Shown piece by piece: positions 45,857 through 54,062 of a stretch of DNA of 64,000 nt. Source of the DNA: a candidate division TM6 bacterium GW2011_GWF2_43_87 (lineage in GTDB: Bacteria; Babelota; Babeliae; Babelales; Babelaceae); the NCBI GenBank assembly GCA_001000065.1, contig LCGZ01000004.1, positions 1 to 64,000 on the forward strand, read 5' to 3'. A program made the position numbers and the translations under genes. Every line of letters starts with the position of its first letter. Position 1 is the first letter of the stretch. Below the pieces are notes generated by a model. That model saw only the letters and a list, made by a program, of their open reading frames with translations, was not told the DNA's origin and made no database searches.

Positions 45857-47421
45857 TAAAAAATCTATTTTTACCAACTCGGGTTGGACACACTTATCTG
45901 TTTCCTCAGCGTATTGTTGCTTTTGATCTTTCTCATGAGAGTGTTCGTGCAACGTTAGTATATGCACATCGGTCTTTGTCGACGATTTCTGCCTGTATTG
46001 AAGAGTCGTTTAATCCTGCCAAGCCCGGATCTTTAGTTGAAGCTTTGCAAAAGATTCAGACATCTTTAGGTAAGTGGGATAAGTGTATTGTGGCACTCCC
46101 AAGTTCAAAAGTTATTTTTAAACAACTTCGTTTGCCTTTTATAAATAAAGCAAAGATTAGACTAGTTTTGCCATTTGAGCTCGAAGCTACGTTGCCTTTC
46201 CCTGTAGAAGAGGCTGTGCTCGATGTATTGATAACCTCTGTAGATAAAGAGGCTCATGAGTCTGACGTTTTTGTGGCGGCTATGCGGCGCTCTGCTTTAG
46301 ATATTTATGTTCAGCCTTTTTTAGAGGCTGGATTTTTTATTGATAGGGTGACTCTGGGCAGTCTTGAGCTCTACGGTTTCTTGAAATTATCGCGGGAACC
46401 AAAGGTTAATGAGGGCTTTGTTTTAGCATTGGATCTTGATACAACAACGACAGATGTTCTCTTTATGGCGGGCGGGGTTTTGAGATCTATTAGAACTCTT
46501 ATGCATGGAATTTCTCCTCAGCTTTCGCGGCTTGATACGGGGACTATTTCGGATGACCAAAGAAAGGGGCTTTTGGCTCTTGTTTCGGAGGTTCGTTTTA
46601 CTATACAAGCAGCTATGCGTAATGAAAAAGTAGTCCTTCCGCCTTCACATATTTTATTGGCGGGTTCAGGGAGTCAGATGGCTGGATTAGCTGCTTTTTT
46701 TAGCGAAAATCTTGGCATTCCTTGTTCCATTGTTTATCCGCATTCTATTGTTCGGCATGATGGTATAGATACTAATTTGCATGGAATGATTGCTGCGCAG
46801 AATGTAAAAAGTTTGGCTGCGGCGTTGCCATGGACCATTGTTGAAGATTTTAACGTAGGCCGAGCGTTGCGGGAAGAGCATGATGTACGGTTTTTCAAGA
46901 TACAGATCATTGCAACTATGGTTATTGTGGGGCTGTTTTTTGCCTCCGTTTTTTTGATTGGTTTTTTAAACATCAGACAATTAGGTCGAGAGCTTGATCA
47001 ATCAAAGCAAGAGGTTATTCAGAAGTTATCTAAGGAATTTGGAATTACACTGCATGCAAGTAAAAAAGGTCCGGCTGTAACGACCTTGGTTAATGATGCA
47101 CGCCAAAAACTGATATCAAACGAGAGTTTGTGGTCGGCGTTGACCGATGATAGATATTCGTTCTTGCGTTACTTGCAAGAGTTGAGTACCCATATTAATC
47201 GTCAAGAAATTGGATTGGATCTAAAACGGTTGAGTATAAAGCGTGATGAACAGTCGGGTGAAGACAAATTGACTCTTGATGGTAGCGTTCGTAATTACGA
47301 TGCCCTTAGAAAATTTGAGGAAGCTTTGATTGATACAAAGCTGTTTAAGAGTGTACGTCGGCTTGAGGAAGTTAAGTTTACATTGCCTTTGATAATTGAC
47401 AAAGAAGGTGGAGCGCGTTGA
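45853..47421 (+). CDS. GspL/PilM-PilN-like inner-membrane platform protein
   Basis: A 522-residue protein. Residues 1-340 form an actin-like fold of the PilM/GspL type (RIVAFDLSHESVRATLV, IVALPSSKVIFKQLRLPF, FVLALDLDTTTTDVLFMAGG, ILLAGSGSQMAGL). A single membrane helix follows (IIATMVIVGLFFASVFLIGF, about 356-375), then a coiled segment and a periplasmic ferredoxin-like domain as in PilN or the GspL C-terminus. It therefore resembles GspL or a PilM-PilN fusion. The start overlaps the secretin stop (ATGA). It would couple the cytoplasmic ATPase, not in this window, to the periplasmic parts. Confidence 0.8.
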   Translation: MIKNLFLPTRVGHTYLFPQRIVAFDLSHESVRATLVYAHRSLSTISACIEESFNPAKPGSLVEALQKIQTSLGKWDKCIVALPSSKVIFKQLRLPFINKAKIRLVLPFELEATLPFPVEEAVLDVLITSVDKEAHESDVFVAAMRRSALDIYVQPFLEAGFFIDRVTLGSLELYGFLKLSREPKVNEGFVLALDLDTTTTDVLFMAGGVLRSIRTLMHGISPQLSRLDTGTISDDQRKGLLALVSEVRFTIQAAMRNEKVVLPPSHILLAGSGSQMAGLAAFFSENLGIPCSIVYPHSIVRHDGIDTNLHGMIAAQNVKSLAAALPWTIVEDFNVGRALREEHDVRFFKIQIIATMVIVGLFFASVFLIGFLNIRQLGRELDQSKQEVIQKLSKEFGITLHASKKGPAVTTLVNDARQKLISNESLWSALTDDRYSFLRYLQELSTHINRQEIGLDLKRLSIKRDEQSGEDKLTLDGSVRNYDALRKFEEALIDTKLFKSVRRLEEVKFTLPLIIDKEGGAR

Positions 47422-47978
47422 TGAACTTTCTAGTGAGACTGAAGCATTTTCTTGATGAACTCGATCGGAAGCGTTTTTACCAGTACATGGGAGGCGTTAT
47501 TCTTTTTGTAGCCCTTCTATTGACTGGGGTGGTGTTTTTTGAGCGTTATCGCATTGGTAACCTAAAAGACGAGATTAAAAAGACAAATAAACTTCGTGAT
47601 GAAGCGCGTGAGCTTTTGAGAAGAAACGCAATTGTTAATCTTCACAAAACAGAAGTGGACGAAATACTTACACAGGACAAGCTTTTTCGGATTAAAGAAT
47701 TTTTCTCTCAGGTTGTGGCAGAGGTTGGGTTGACGGGAAACAGTTCTAAAGAGGCTGAACTTTCATCGCCTCAAGACCTGAATAATGGATACAGCGAAAT
47801 ACGATTAGATGCAAGTTTCACCGGTATTTCAACACAACAGTTGAGCAATCTTCTTGTCCAACTTGGAAAGAATCGCCGAATATATATCAAAGAACTTGTG
47901 GCAACTAAATCGCAGCAGAAGGCTACTATAGATGTAAGCTTGATTGTTGCGACTCTGCAGCCTAAAGTAAGCACATAG
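47421..47978 (+). CDS. GspM/PilO-like inner-membrane protein
   Basis: A 185-residue protein with one membrane helix (YMGGVILFVALLLTGVVFF), a coiled segment and a ferredoxin-like periplasmic domain (YSEIRLDASFTGISTQQLSN), the plan of PilO and GspM. I used the ATG at 47421, which overlaps the stop of the preceding gene (TGATG), rather than the TTG three bases earlier. It likely dimerises with the periplasmic domain of the GspL-like protein. Confidence 0.78.
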   Translation: MNFLVRLKHFLDELDRKRFYQYMGGVILFVALLLTGVVFFERYRIGNLKDEIKKTNKLRDEARELLRRNAIVNLHKTEVDEILTQDKLFRIKEFFSQVVAEVGLTGNSSKEAELSSPQDLNNGYSEIRLDASFTGISTQQLSNLLVQLGKNRRIYIKELVATKSQQKATIDVSLIVATLQPKVST

Positions 47979-47997
47979 AGTTTTGGAGCATAGGACA

Positions 47998-50877
47998 ATG
48001 GCGGATCGTAACATAGTAAGTACTGTAGTATTAGCTCTTTGCTTGAGTTTATCAGCTATTTCCTTAATGGGGGCGCAGGCAGGCACAGAAGCACAAAATA
48101 AATCTGTTAACCAAGGTGGTTTGTTCTTGCCGTTACCTTTACCGCAATCTGTGAATGCAGTGAGCCAGCCCGTTGCTGTTCAGCCAGCAATTACACCGAC
48201 TGTTGCAAATCCAGCTCCTGTAGCTGCTAATTTAGGACCTGCTATGCCATCTACAGGTGCTCAAATTACGGTATCGTCCGCACCTGCGACGCTTCCAGCT
48301 TCTGGTGTAGCTGCGTCATCTTCGACTTCCAGTTCGTTAAGTAGTGCAACCTTGCCGGTTAATATTCCAGCTATGGTAGCACCTGCTACGCCTCAGAAAG
48401 CTCCAGTGGTAAATGAGTCTTTAAATCAATCAAGTGCTAATTTAGGACCTGCTATGCTACCTGCTCCTGTAGCGCTTCCAGCTTTTGGTATGGCTACGTC
48501 TACTTCTGTTCAGCCTATTAAGGTGCCCTCAGTAGAAAAAGAAGAGCCTGTGAAGATTTTATCACTTCCAGCTGAGACGTTACGCAATACGTCTGTTCCG
48601 ACTTCGGTTCTGTTAGAAACTGGTGATGAAAGTGCTGAGGAAGCGCCTGAAGTTGTAGTTGATTCAACTTCGCAAAAGCTTTCAAAAGGGAAAGATCCCT
48701 TTGTAGTCATTAAAAAGAATGAAAAGCTTTCTACCTTTATAGAAAAGGTCGCGGCGAAGAAGGGCATTAATATTGTGTTGCCGCAAGGCGCCGAGCTTAT
48801 GAAAGAGTCGGTTAATTTTGCTAAAAACAAGCGGATGCTGCTCTCGGATGCTGAGCGATATCTTCATATGCTGTTGGAGATGTCAGGTTATTCAATTCGT
48901 CCTGCGGGTCCCTATTTTATAGTGACTAAGCTTAATGAGGTCAATTTTGCTCGTGGGCCATTTAACCTTTATGTAGATGTTGACCCTGACGAGCTTCCTG
49001 TTGCCGAAGATATTAGGGCGATTTACTTTCTTTCGAATTTTAGGGTTCCTGAAAATACCCAGGGTAATGAACCGATTAATGTGATTATTCGTGAGTTGAT
49101 GGGAACGCAACAGGGATACCTTTTTGATATAAAATCGAATGCGGTTATTCTGGTCGGTCCTGCTGAAAAGATTGCCTATACTATGCGTACGGTCCTTGCG
49201 CTTGACGAGGTCGGTTCGCCTGAAAAAGTTGCAGTTATTCCCTTGTTTAATTCGGCTGCGCCTATAATTGCAAAATTGTTAACAGACCAGATACTTGCAT
49301 CAATGCCGGGTGGCTCTAAGGGCTTGCGTCCAAATATTAAGACAAGTGAAGATCTTTATTTTGCCCCCTCTACAAGGGTTATTGCAGATGGTCGTACTAA
49401 TTCGCTTGTTGTAGTAGGACAGGAGACAGCCATATCCAGAATTCGTACCCTTATTCGTGATTACCTTGATCAGCCGCAAGATTCAGGTAAATCCGTATTA
49501 CATGTATACGACCTGCAGTATCTTAACTCAAAAGAATTTGCTCCATTGCTCCAGCGCATTGTGGATAGTAGTGGGGGTTCTGGACAGTCTAAAAAAGAGC
49601 AGGGTGGAACAGATCGAGCCTTTGATGATGTTATAATTGTAGCGGAAGAAGAAGTTCAGGCAGAGACTAAAACGTCAGGTGGAACGGCAGGCGCTCAGGG
49701 CCGGCTAACCATTGGTGGTAACCGTTTGATTATTGCGTGTAATGCTGAGGATTGGAAGCAGATCAAGCCTCTTATTGAGCAGCTTGATAAGCAAAATAAA
49801 CAGGTGATTTTTGAGGTCATGGTATTTGACTTTACTAATTCTGCAATGAAGCAGTTGCGTAGTCAGACTCGCAATCCTGTTGATATGGGATTAGGTGCTG
49901 GCGTTACCTTTCAATCGGCTAATATTTCGAATGTTATTACGGGAGCAGCTCCTGTAAACCCTACACCTTTGTTGAATTCTGATTTATTGCAGTTAGACGG
50001 TGCGGGCCATAGTATGGCGTATTACGCGTCTTTGGGTTTAGAGGCGGGCTCTATGATTCTTTCATTGCGTGATCCTGCACGGGATAATATCTGGAGCGTT
50101 ATAAAGATGCTTGATAAATGGACTGAATTAAAAGTAGTATCGCAGTTGTTTATAGTGGCGAAAAATAACACGGAAGCTACAACGACTAGCGTGGATGCTA
50201 TACGAAGCACCGGGGAAGCGTCGTCAGGTTCTAGTGGAGTTACAACGTTGCCTGTACGTGATTTTAATGCAGAAATTAAGGTTGCCATTACCCCACGTAT
50301 TAGTTCTATTGATCGTCTTACAATTCAAACGCGTATAACCATGCAGGACTTCTTATCAAGAACTACCTTTGAGAGAAGTAATCGAGCGGTTGAAACTAGC
50401 GCTACTCTAAACTCTGGACAGATTTTGATTATTGGTGGGCTTGAAAAGGTGGCTGATTCTCAAGATGATTCTGGAACTCCGTTTTTATCAAGGATCCCTA
50501 TTATTGGGAATCTTTTTAAGGGGTCTGGATACGCGCGTGATAGAGGTACTTTGGCTATCTTTATTCATCCTACTATTCTTGATCCTAAGCTGCGTTCTGG
50601 GTATAACACGTATACCAAGGATAAGATTACCGATGCTCGAGAAGCGGTAGGTTCTGCAGATCTCTTTAGCGGCTTAAAAGACCCTGTTACGCGTATATTT
50701 TTTAGTGGTAAGCGTGGAGAAGAGGCTCCTGTAGATATGTTTGAGCGGTATTATGAGCGTGGCCAGGCGAGAGCTAATGCACAGAGCCAGGAACAAGTAG
50801 CTGCTCCTAGCTCCGAAGGTGGCGTAGACGATCTAAAGGTCTTGCTAGCAAAAGAGAAAAATCCGTTTAAGCACTAG
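47998..50877 (+). CDS. Secretin (GspD/PilQ type), second copy
   Basis: A 959-residue secretin paralogue. After a signal segment (VVLALCLSLSAISLMGAQA) comes a Pro/Ala/Val linker to about residue 230 with a repeated NLGPAM unit, an N0-like domain (FVVIKKNEKLSTFIEKVAAK), N domains with VIADGRTNSLVVVGQETAI, and the secretin domain with VIFEVMVFDFTNSAM, AITPRISSIDRLTIQT and ILIIGGLEKVADSQDD, ending RGTLAIFIHPTILDP. A C-terminal extension includes KDPVTRIFF. The ATG at 47998 was chosen because GGAG precedes it by 9 bases; the frame opens at a TTG at 47983. Two full secretins in one operon may make mixed or alternative pores. Confidence 0.88.
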   Translation: MADRNIVSTVVLALCLSLSAISLMGAQAGTEAQNKSVNQGGLFLPLPLPQSVNAVSQPVAVQPAITPTVANPAPVAANLGPAMPSTGAQITVSSAPATLPASGVAASSSTSSSLSSATLPVNIPAMVAPATPQKAPVVNESLNQSSANLGPAMLPAPVALPAFGMATSTSVQPIKVPSVEKEEPVKILSLPAETLRNTSVPTSVLLETGDESAEEAPEVVVDSTSQKLSKGKDPFVVIKKNEKLSTFIEKVAAKKGINIVLPQGAELMKESVNFAKNKRMLLSDAERYLHMLLEMSGYSIRPAGPYFIVTKLNEVNFARGPFNLYVDVDPDELPVAEDIRAIYFLSNFRVPENTQGNEPINVIIRELMGTQQGYLFDIKSNAVILVGPAEKIAYTMRTVLALDEVGSPEKVAVIPLFNSAAPIIAKLLTDQILASMPGGSKGLRPNIKTSEDLYFAPSTRVIADGRTNSLVVVGQETAISRIRTLIRDYLDQPQDSGKSVLHVYDLQYLNSKEFAPLLQRIVDSSGGSGQSKKEQGGTDRAFDDVIIVAEEEVQAETKTSGGTAGAQGRLTIGGNRLIIACNAEDWKQIKPLIEQLDKQNKQVIFEVMVFDFTNSAMKQLRSQTRNPVDMGLGAGVTFQSANISNVITGAAPVNPTPLLNSDLLQLDGAGHSMAYYASLGLEAGSMILSLRDPARDNIWSVIKMLDKWTELKVVSQLFIVAKNNTEATTTSVDAIRSTGEASSGSSGVTTLPVRDFNAEIKVAITPRISSIDRLTIQTRITMQDFLSRTTFERSNRAVETSATLNSGQILIIGGLEKVADSQDDSGTPFLSRIPIIGNLFKGSGYARDRGTLAIFIHPTILDPKLRSGYNTYTKDKITDAREAVGSADLFSGLKDPVTRIFFSGKRGEEAPVDMFERYYERGQARANAQSQEQVAAPSSEGGVDDLKVLLAKEKNPFKH

Positions 50878-50887
50878 AGCTTATCTT

Positions 50888-52135
50888 TTATAATCCACGT
50901 ATTAAGTGATCCTCGATCATAAGAAGACGGTTGTATTTTGCAAGTCGTTCGCTGCGGCAAAGTCCGCCAGTTTTAATCTGTCCTGCGCTAGTTCCGACTA
51001 CTAAATCTGCAATAAAGGTATCTTCAGTCTCTCCTGATCGATGAGAAATGACCGTTGAGAGGCCGTGTTTTTTGCAGAGTTCTATAGCTTGTAGTGTTTC
51101 AGTTACGGTGCCTATCTGGTCTGGTTTTATAAGCGCAGCAGTAGCGGCTTTTTGTTCTATGCCGTAAGCAATGCGGTCTGTGTGTGTTACAAAAAGGTCG
51201 TCGCCTACAATTTGGACACGAGATCCAAGCCGTTCTGTTAATAGCTTCCAACCTTCCCAGTCGTCTTCTGCGAGTCCATCTTCAATGGAGCAGATGGGGT
51301 AATCGTTTGCAAGTTTTTCGTAGTAGGCAACTACCTCGTGCGAGCTCTGCATTTGGCTTCCGAAATTATATCGGTTGATAGTGGGGTCATATAGGCGCGA
51401 TGCGGCAACATCAAGCGCGCACAGAGCTTTGAATCCATAGAGGGCTTGAACGTTATCAATTGTTTCGCTTATAAGGTCTAAGGCTTCTTTATCGTCTGTA
51501 AAATGAGGAGCGTATCCACCTTCATCCCCAAAAACAAGCTCTTTGCCATGAAGTTTTAATGTTTTTCCAAGTTCATGAAAAATAACGGCGCCTACTTCCA
51601 TGGATTGTTTAAAAGAGTCGGTTTCGACTGGAACAACTAAAAACTCTTGGATATAGAGCTCATTTTGTGCATGAACTCCGCCGTTTATCATGTTAAATAG
51701 AGGAAATGGAAGGGTAATGGATTCGGCTGAGCAGACATGACCGATGAATTCAAAGAGGCTAACATTTTCCATGTAGGCGTGTGCTCTGTATACGGCCATG
51801 CTGACGGCTAAAAGTACATTTGCCCCTAGGTGTGATTTTTCAGGAGTTCCATCTAATTCAAGTAATTGAAGGTCCATGTTGATTGCATGAGGTGGTTTCC
51901 CGACCAATTCAGGAGCAATTACTTTTTCTATGGTTTCAACGGCTTTTAGTGCTCCACGGCCCCAAAGGCGTTCGCCTCCATCATGCATAGTTCTGGCCTC
52001 GTAACTTCCTCGAGAGAGTCCGGTTGGAACCGATGCAACGATGGAGTGTCCATCTTCCATTATAATTTCGCACTGAATCGTGGGCCATCCGCGCGAGTTG
52101 TAAATTTCGCGTGCCATAAGTTTTTTAATAATCAT
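50888..52135 (-). CDS. eno: Enolase with a changed catalytic residue
   Basis: A 415-residue enolase (2-phosphoglycerate to phosphoenolpyruvate). Conserved: catalytic-loop Ser in PTGLSRG, MINGGVHAQN with His155, IQEF with Glu164, GDEGGYAP, the metal ligands in CALDVAAS, SIEDGLAEDDW and VGDDLFVT, the catalytic Lys in ALIKPDQIGT, and SHRSGETEDTFIADL. Missing: the Glu of GSEVFH (E. coli Glu208, yeast Glu211), which protonates the leaving hydroxyl; here the motif is GAVIFH with Val184. I checked the codon as GTT. Unless replaced functionally, activity should be weak or changed. No ribosome binding site is evident. Confidence 0.92.
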   Translation of the reverse strand: MIIKKLMAREIYNSRGWPTIQCEIIMEDGHSIVASVPTGLSRGSYEARTMHDGGERLWGRGALKAVETIEKVIAPELVGKPPHAINMDLQLLELDGTPEKSHLGANVLLAVSMAVYRAHAYMENVSLFEFIGHVCSAESITLPFPLFNMINGGVHAQNELYIQEFLVVPVETDSFKQSMEVGAVIFHELGKTLKLHGKELVFGDEGGYAPHFTDDKEALDLISETIDNVQALYGFKALCALDVAASRLYDPTINRYNFGSQMQSSHEVVAYYEKLANDYPICSIEDGLAEDDWEGWKLLTERLGSRVQIVGDDLFVTHTDRIAYGIEQKAATAALIKPDQIGTVTETLQAIELCKKHGLSTVISHRSGETEDTFIADLVVGTSAGQIKTGGLCRSERLAKYNRLLMIEDHLIRGL

Positions 52136-52362
52136 TGATGAATCTTTCGTTTTGGGGCTGTTTTTTTTCTTACGTCTATCAGCCTACTCGACCTTTGGGT
52201 CGCTCTGCAAGGGTAGTAGGCATTAATTTAGATAGGGCTGTTAATTTAGCATTTTTTAAGGGTATTGCGTCATTATGGTTGTAGGGAGGTTTGCCACCGG
52301 GTGCAGCAATGTTAATAATGGCTTATAACCGCTGCTTTTTAAGAGTGGCGATGGTATTGTGG
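52136..52362. other. Non-coding region with a nested hairpin in the eno leader
   Basis: GCCTACT (52182) pairs with AGTAGGC (ending 52221) around an inner hairpin CGACC-TTTG-GGTCG. It lies 45-85 bases upstream of the eno start, so on the minus strand it would be in the leader RNA. The remainder holds no gene that I can see; it does not match the fluoride riboswitch often found before eno. Confidence 0.35.
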
Positions 52363-52390
52363 TTGACAGTTTGTTGTGGGTGTGTAAACT
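52363..52390 (+). promoter_or_regulatory. Candidate sigma70-type promoter for the coiled-coil gene at 52506
   Basis: TTGACA (52363-52368) is separated by 16 bases from TAAACT (52385-52390). An inverted repeat ACAGTTT/AAACTGT spans the spacer and could be an operator. The leader would be about 110 bases. Confidence 0.4.
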
Positions 52391-52505
52391 GTTTTAGCGT
52401 GAAACTACTTTGTTTTAAGATAATGTTTTCAAATAGGCTTCTCTGAAGTATTGTATTAAGTTTTTCTACCAGAGCTTGCTGTTTAAATGGAGGTGGGGGA
52501 ATGTT

Positions 52506-54035
52506 ATGAAATTTACAAGATTATTTATAGGGTTGCTTGTTTGTGTGTCTGTTTTTCAGTCTGTACACGCAATGTTTAGCCCTTTTGGTATGGGTATTCC
52601 GGATGATTTTGATTTCTCCAATCTTAGTAAGCGTGTGCCGGTAAAGCTTTTGGAGCAAGGTAGTTCTAAGGGTATTAATAAAAAAGCCATACAATCCCTA
52701 AATATAGCGCTGGTTAAAAATAGAAATGGTAGGTCTAATTCAGTACCCACACCACACAGCGAGCAAGCGCAAAAAAGCATTTTAGTAGTGGATACTGATT
52801 TTCAAAAGGAATTTTTTGAGATTACTAAGAAGGAAATTGTTAAGCTTAAGAATTTGCTCAAAGAAAAAGAAGATCTGCTCAAAGAGCAAGAACAAACAAT
52901 TAATGAACAATCCGGTACGATTGTGAGGGGTTGTGATTATCTCCGTAACCAGGTTGTTCTGGCTAATAATGATAAGCAAAGCTTACAACAGCAGTTTGAT
53001 CAACAAAAGTTAGTTATTAATGATTTAAACAAAGAAATTAAGAGTGGGGAGCAGGCCGTTTATGAGGTTGCGGATCGGCTTAATAAGGATAAGCAAGATT
53101 TACAACAACAGCTTAATCAACAAGAGTTAGATATTAAAAAACAGGAAGATCTTGCAAGGCAAAAATTGGAGCGCGAGTGTCGGCAGCTTTGGAATATGAT
53201 CAATGCTTTAGAGATTGAAAAAGCTAATCTTGAGAATTTGTCAAAGCTTCAAGCAGAGGTGATTAAAGAGCGGCAGAATGTGCAGTTGGATTTACAGCAA
53301 AAGCTTGAAGAAGACCAGAAATTTGCCGATGAATTTAATGCAGGTTTTGTCAAGATGAATCAGCTAGCTGATCAACAGCAAGTGTTAGCTCTTATTGAAC
53401 TTCAAACTCTTTCTACACAAGCAAAAAACTTGGGGACTATTTATGCGCCTCATTCAGTTGAGACGGCGTGTGCAAACCTAAAAGGATTGATTGAGCGGTG
53501 GAGTTCTTTAACGGGTGTTGACGTGGCGGCAATTTCTGTGCGCCAATTGAATGCGTGTGTGACTTATATGCGTATTGAATTGGATAAAGTAAAGCTTGAT
53601 GCTGTCAAGCAAATGGAACAAGTACGTAGAGTACGTGCTAATTCGTGGCTTGGCGGACGCGCAAGAAACTGGTGTGCCAATGAGAGCGACTTGCAGCATT
53701 TTAACCGCCAGATTATCGGCGTAGAGAATGAGCTTGAGCGTCGTTTTTCACGAGGCCAGAGTAATAATCAATTTGTCAGTCCATCAATTGCAACACGCGT
53801 GTATGAAAAATTTACATTAAGAAATGCGGTCAAGGTTGCTGCTCCAGTTTTATTAGCTGCAGTTGGGTATGGTGCATACCGATGGTATTTAAAGAATAAG
53901 CCTGTTGCTATGTTAAAAGTGCCGTACGTGGATGTTGCGCCTGCATTAGCAACGGCTCCACAGGTTCTTCCATCTCCAGTGGTTAGGCATACTTATAAAA
54001 CATTTTATGAGTGGCTTGATTGTGAGCGTGAGTAG
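52506..54035 (+). CDS. Exported long coiled-coil protein with C-terminal membrane helix
   Basis: A 509-residue protein. The ATG at 52506 follows GGGGGAATGTT and gives the signal MKFTRLFIGLLVCVSVFQSV. Residues about 95-290 are Gln/Glu/Lys-rich heptads containing an internal duplication: DKQSLQQQFDQQKLVIN and DKQDLQQQLNQQELDIK, visible at DNA level at 52972-53021 and 53088-53137. A globular part with WLGGRARNWCANE follows, then a membrane segment (VAAPVLLAAVGYGAYRWYL). No family recognised. It lies 28 bases before the USP gene and is probably in the same transcript. Confidence 0.65.
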   Translation: MKFTRLFIGLLVCVSVFQSVHAMFSPFGMGIPDDFDFSNLSKRVPVKLLEQGSSKGINKKAIQSLNIALVKNRNGRSNSVPTPHSEQAQKSILVVDTDFQKEFFEITKKEIVKLKNLLKEKEDLLKEQEQTINEQSGTIVRGCDYLRNQVVLANNDKQSLQQQFDQQKLVINDLNKEIKSGEQAVYEVADRLNKDKQDLQQQLNQQELDIKKQEDLARQKLERECRQLWNMINALEIEKANLENLSKLQAEVIKERQNVQLDLQQKLEEDQKFADEFNAGFVKMNQLADQQQVLALIELQTLSTQAKNLGTIYAPHSVETACANLKGLIERWSSLTGVDVAAISVRQLNACVTYMRIELDKVKLDAVKQMEQVRRVRANSWLGGRARNWCANESDLQHFNRQIIGVENELERRFSRGQSNNQFVSPSIATRVYEKFTLRNAVKVAAPVLLAAVGYGAYRWYLKNKPVAMLKVPYVDVAPALATAPQVLPSPVVRHTYKTFYEWLDCERE

Positions 54036-54062
54036 GTAGTTTTTTTAAATGGATGGTTCCTT

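Noticed and set aside
52136-52362. Fluoride riboswitch before enolase
   Set aside because: A GGCGATGG string occurs at 52347, but it is on the wrong strand for eno and the rest of the consensus (the pseudoknot and the TGATG-CCTACT end) is not there.
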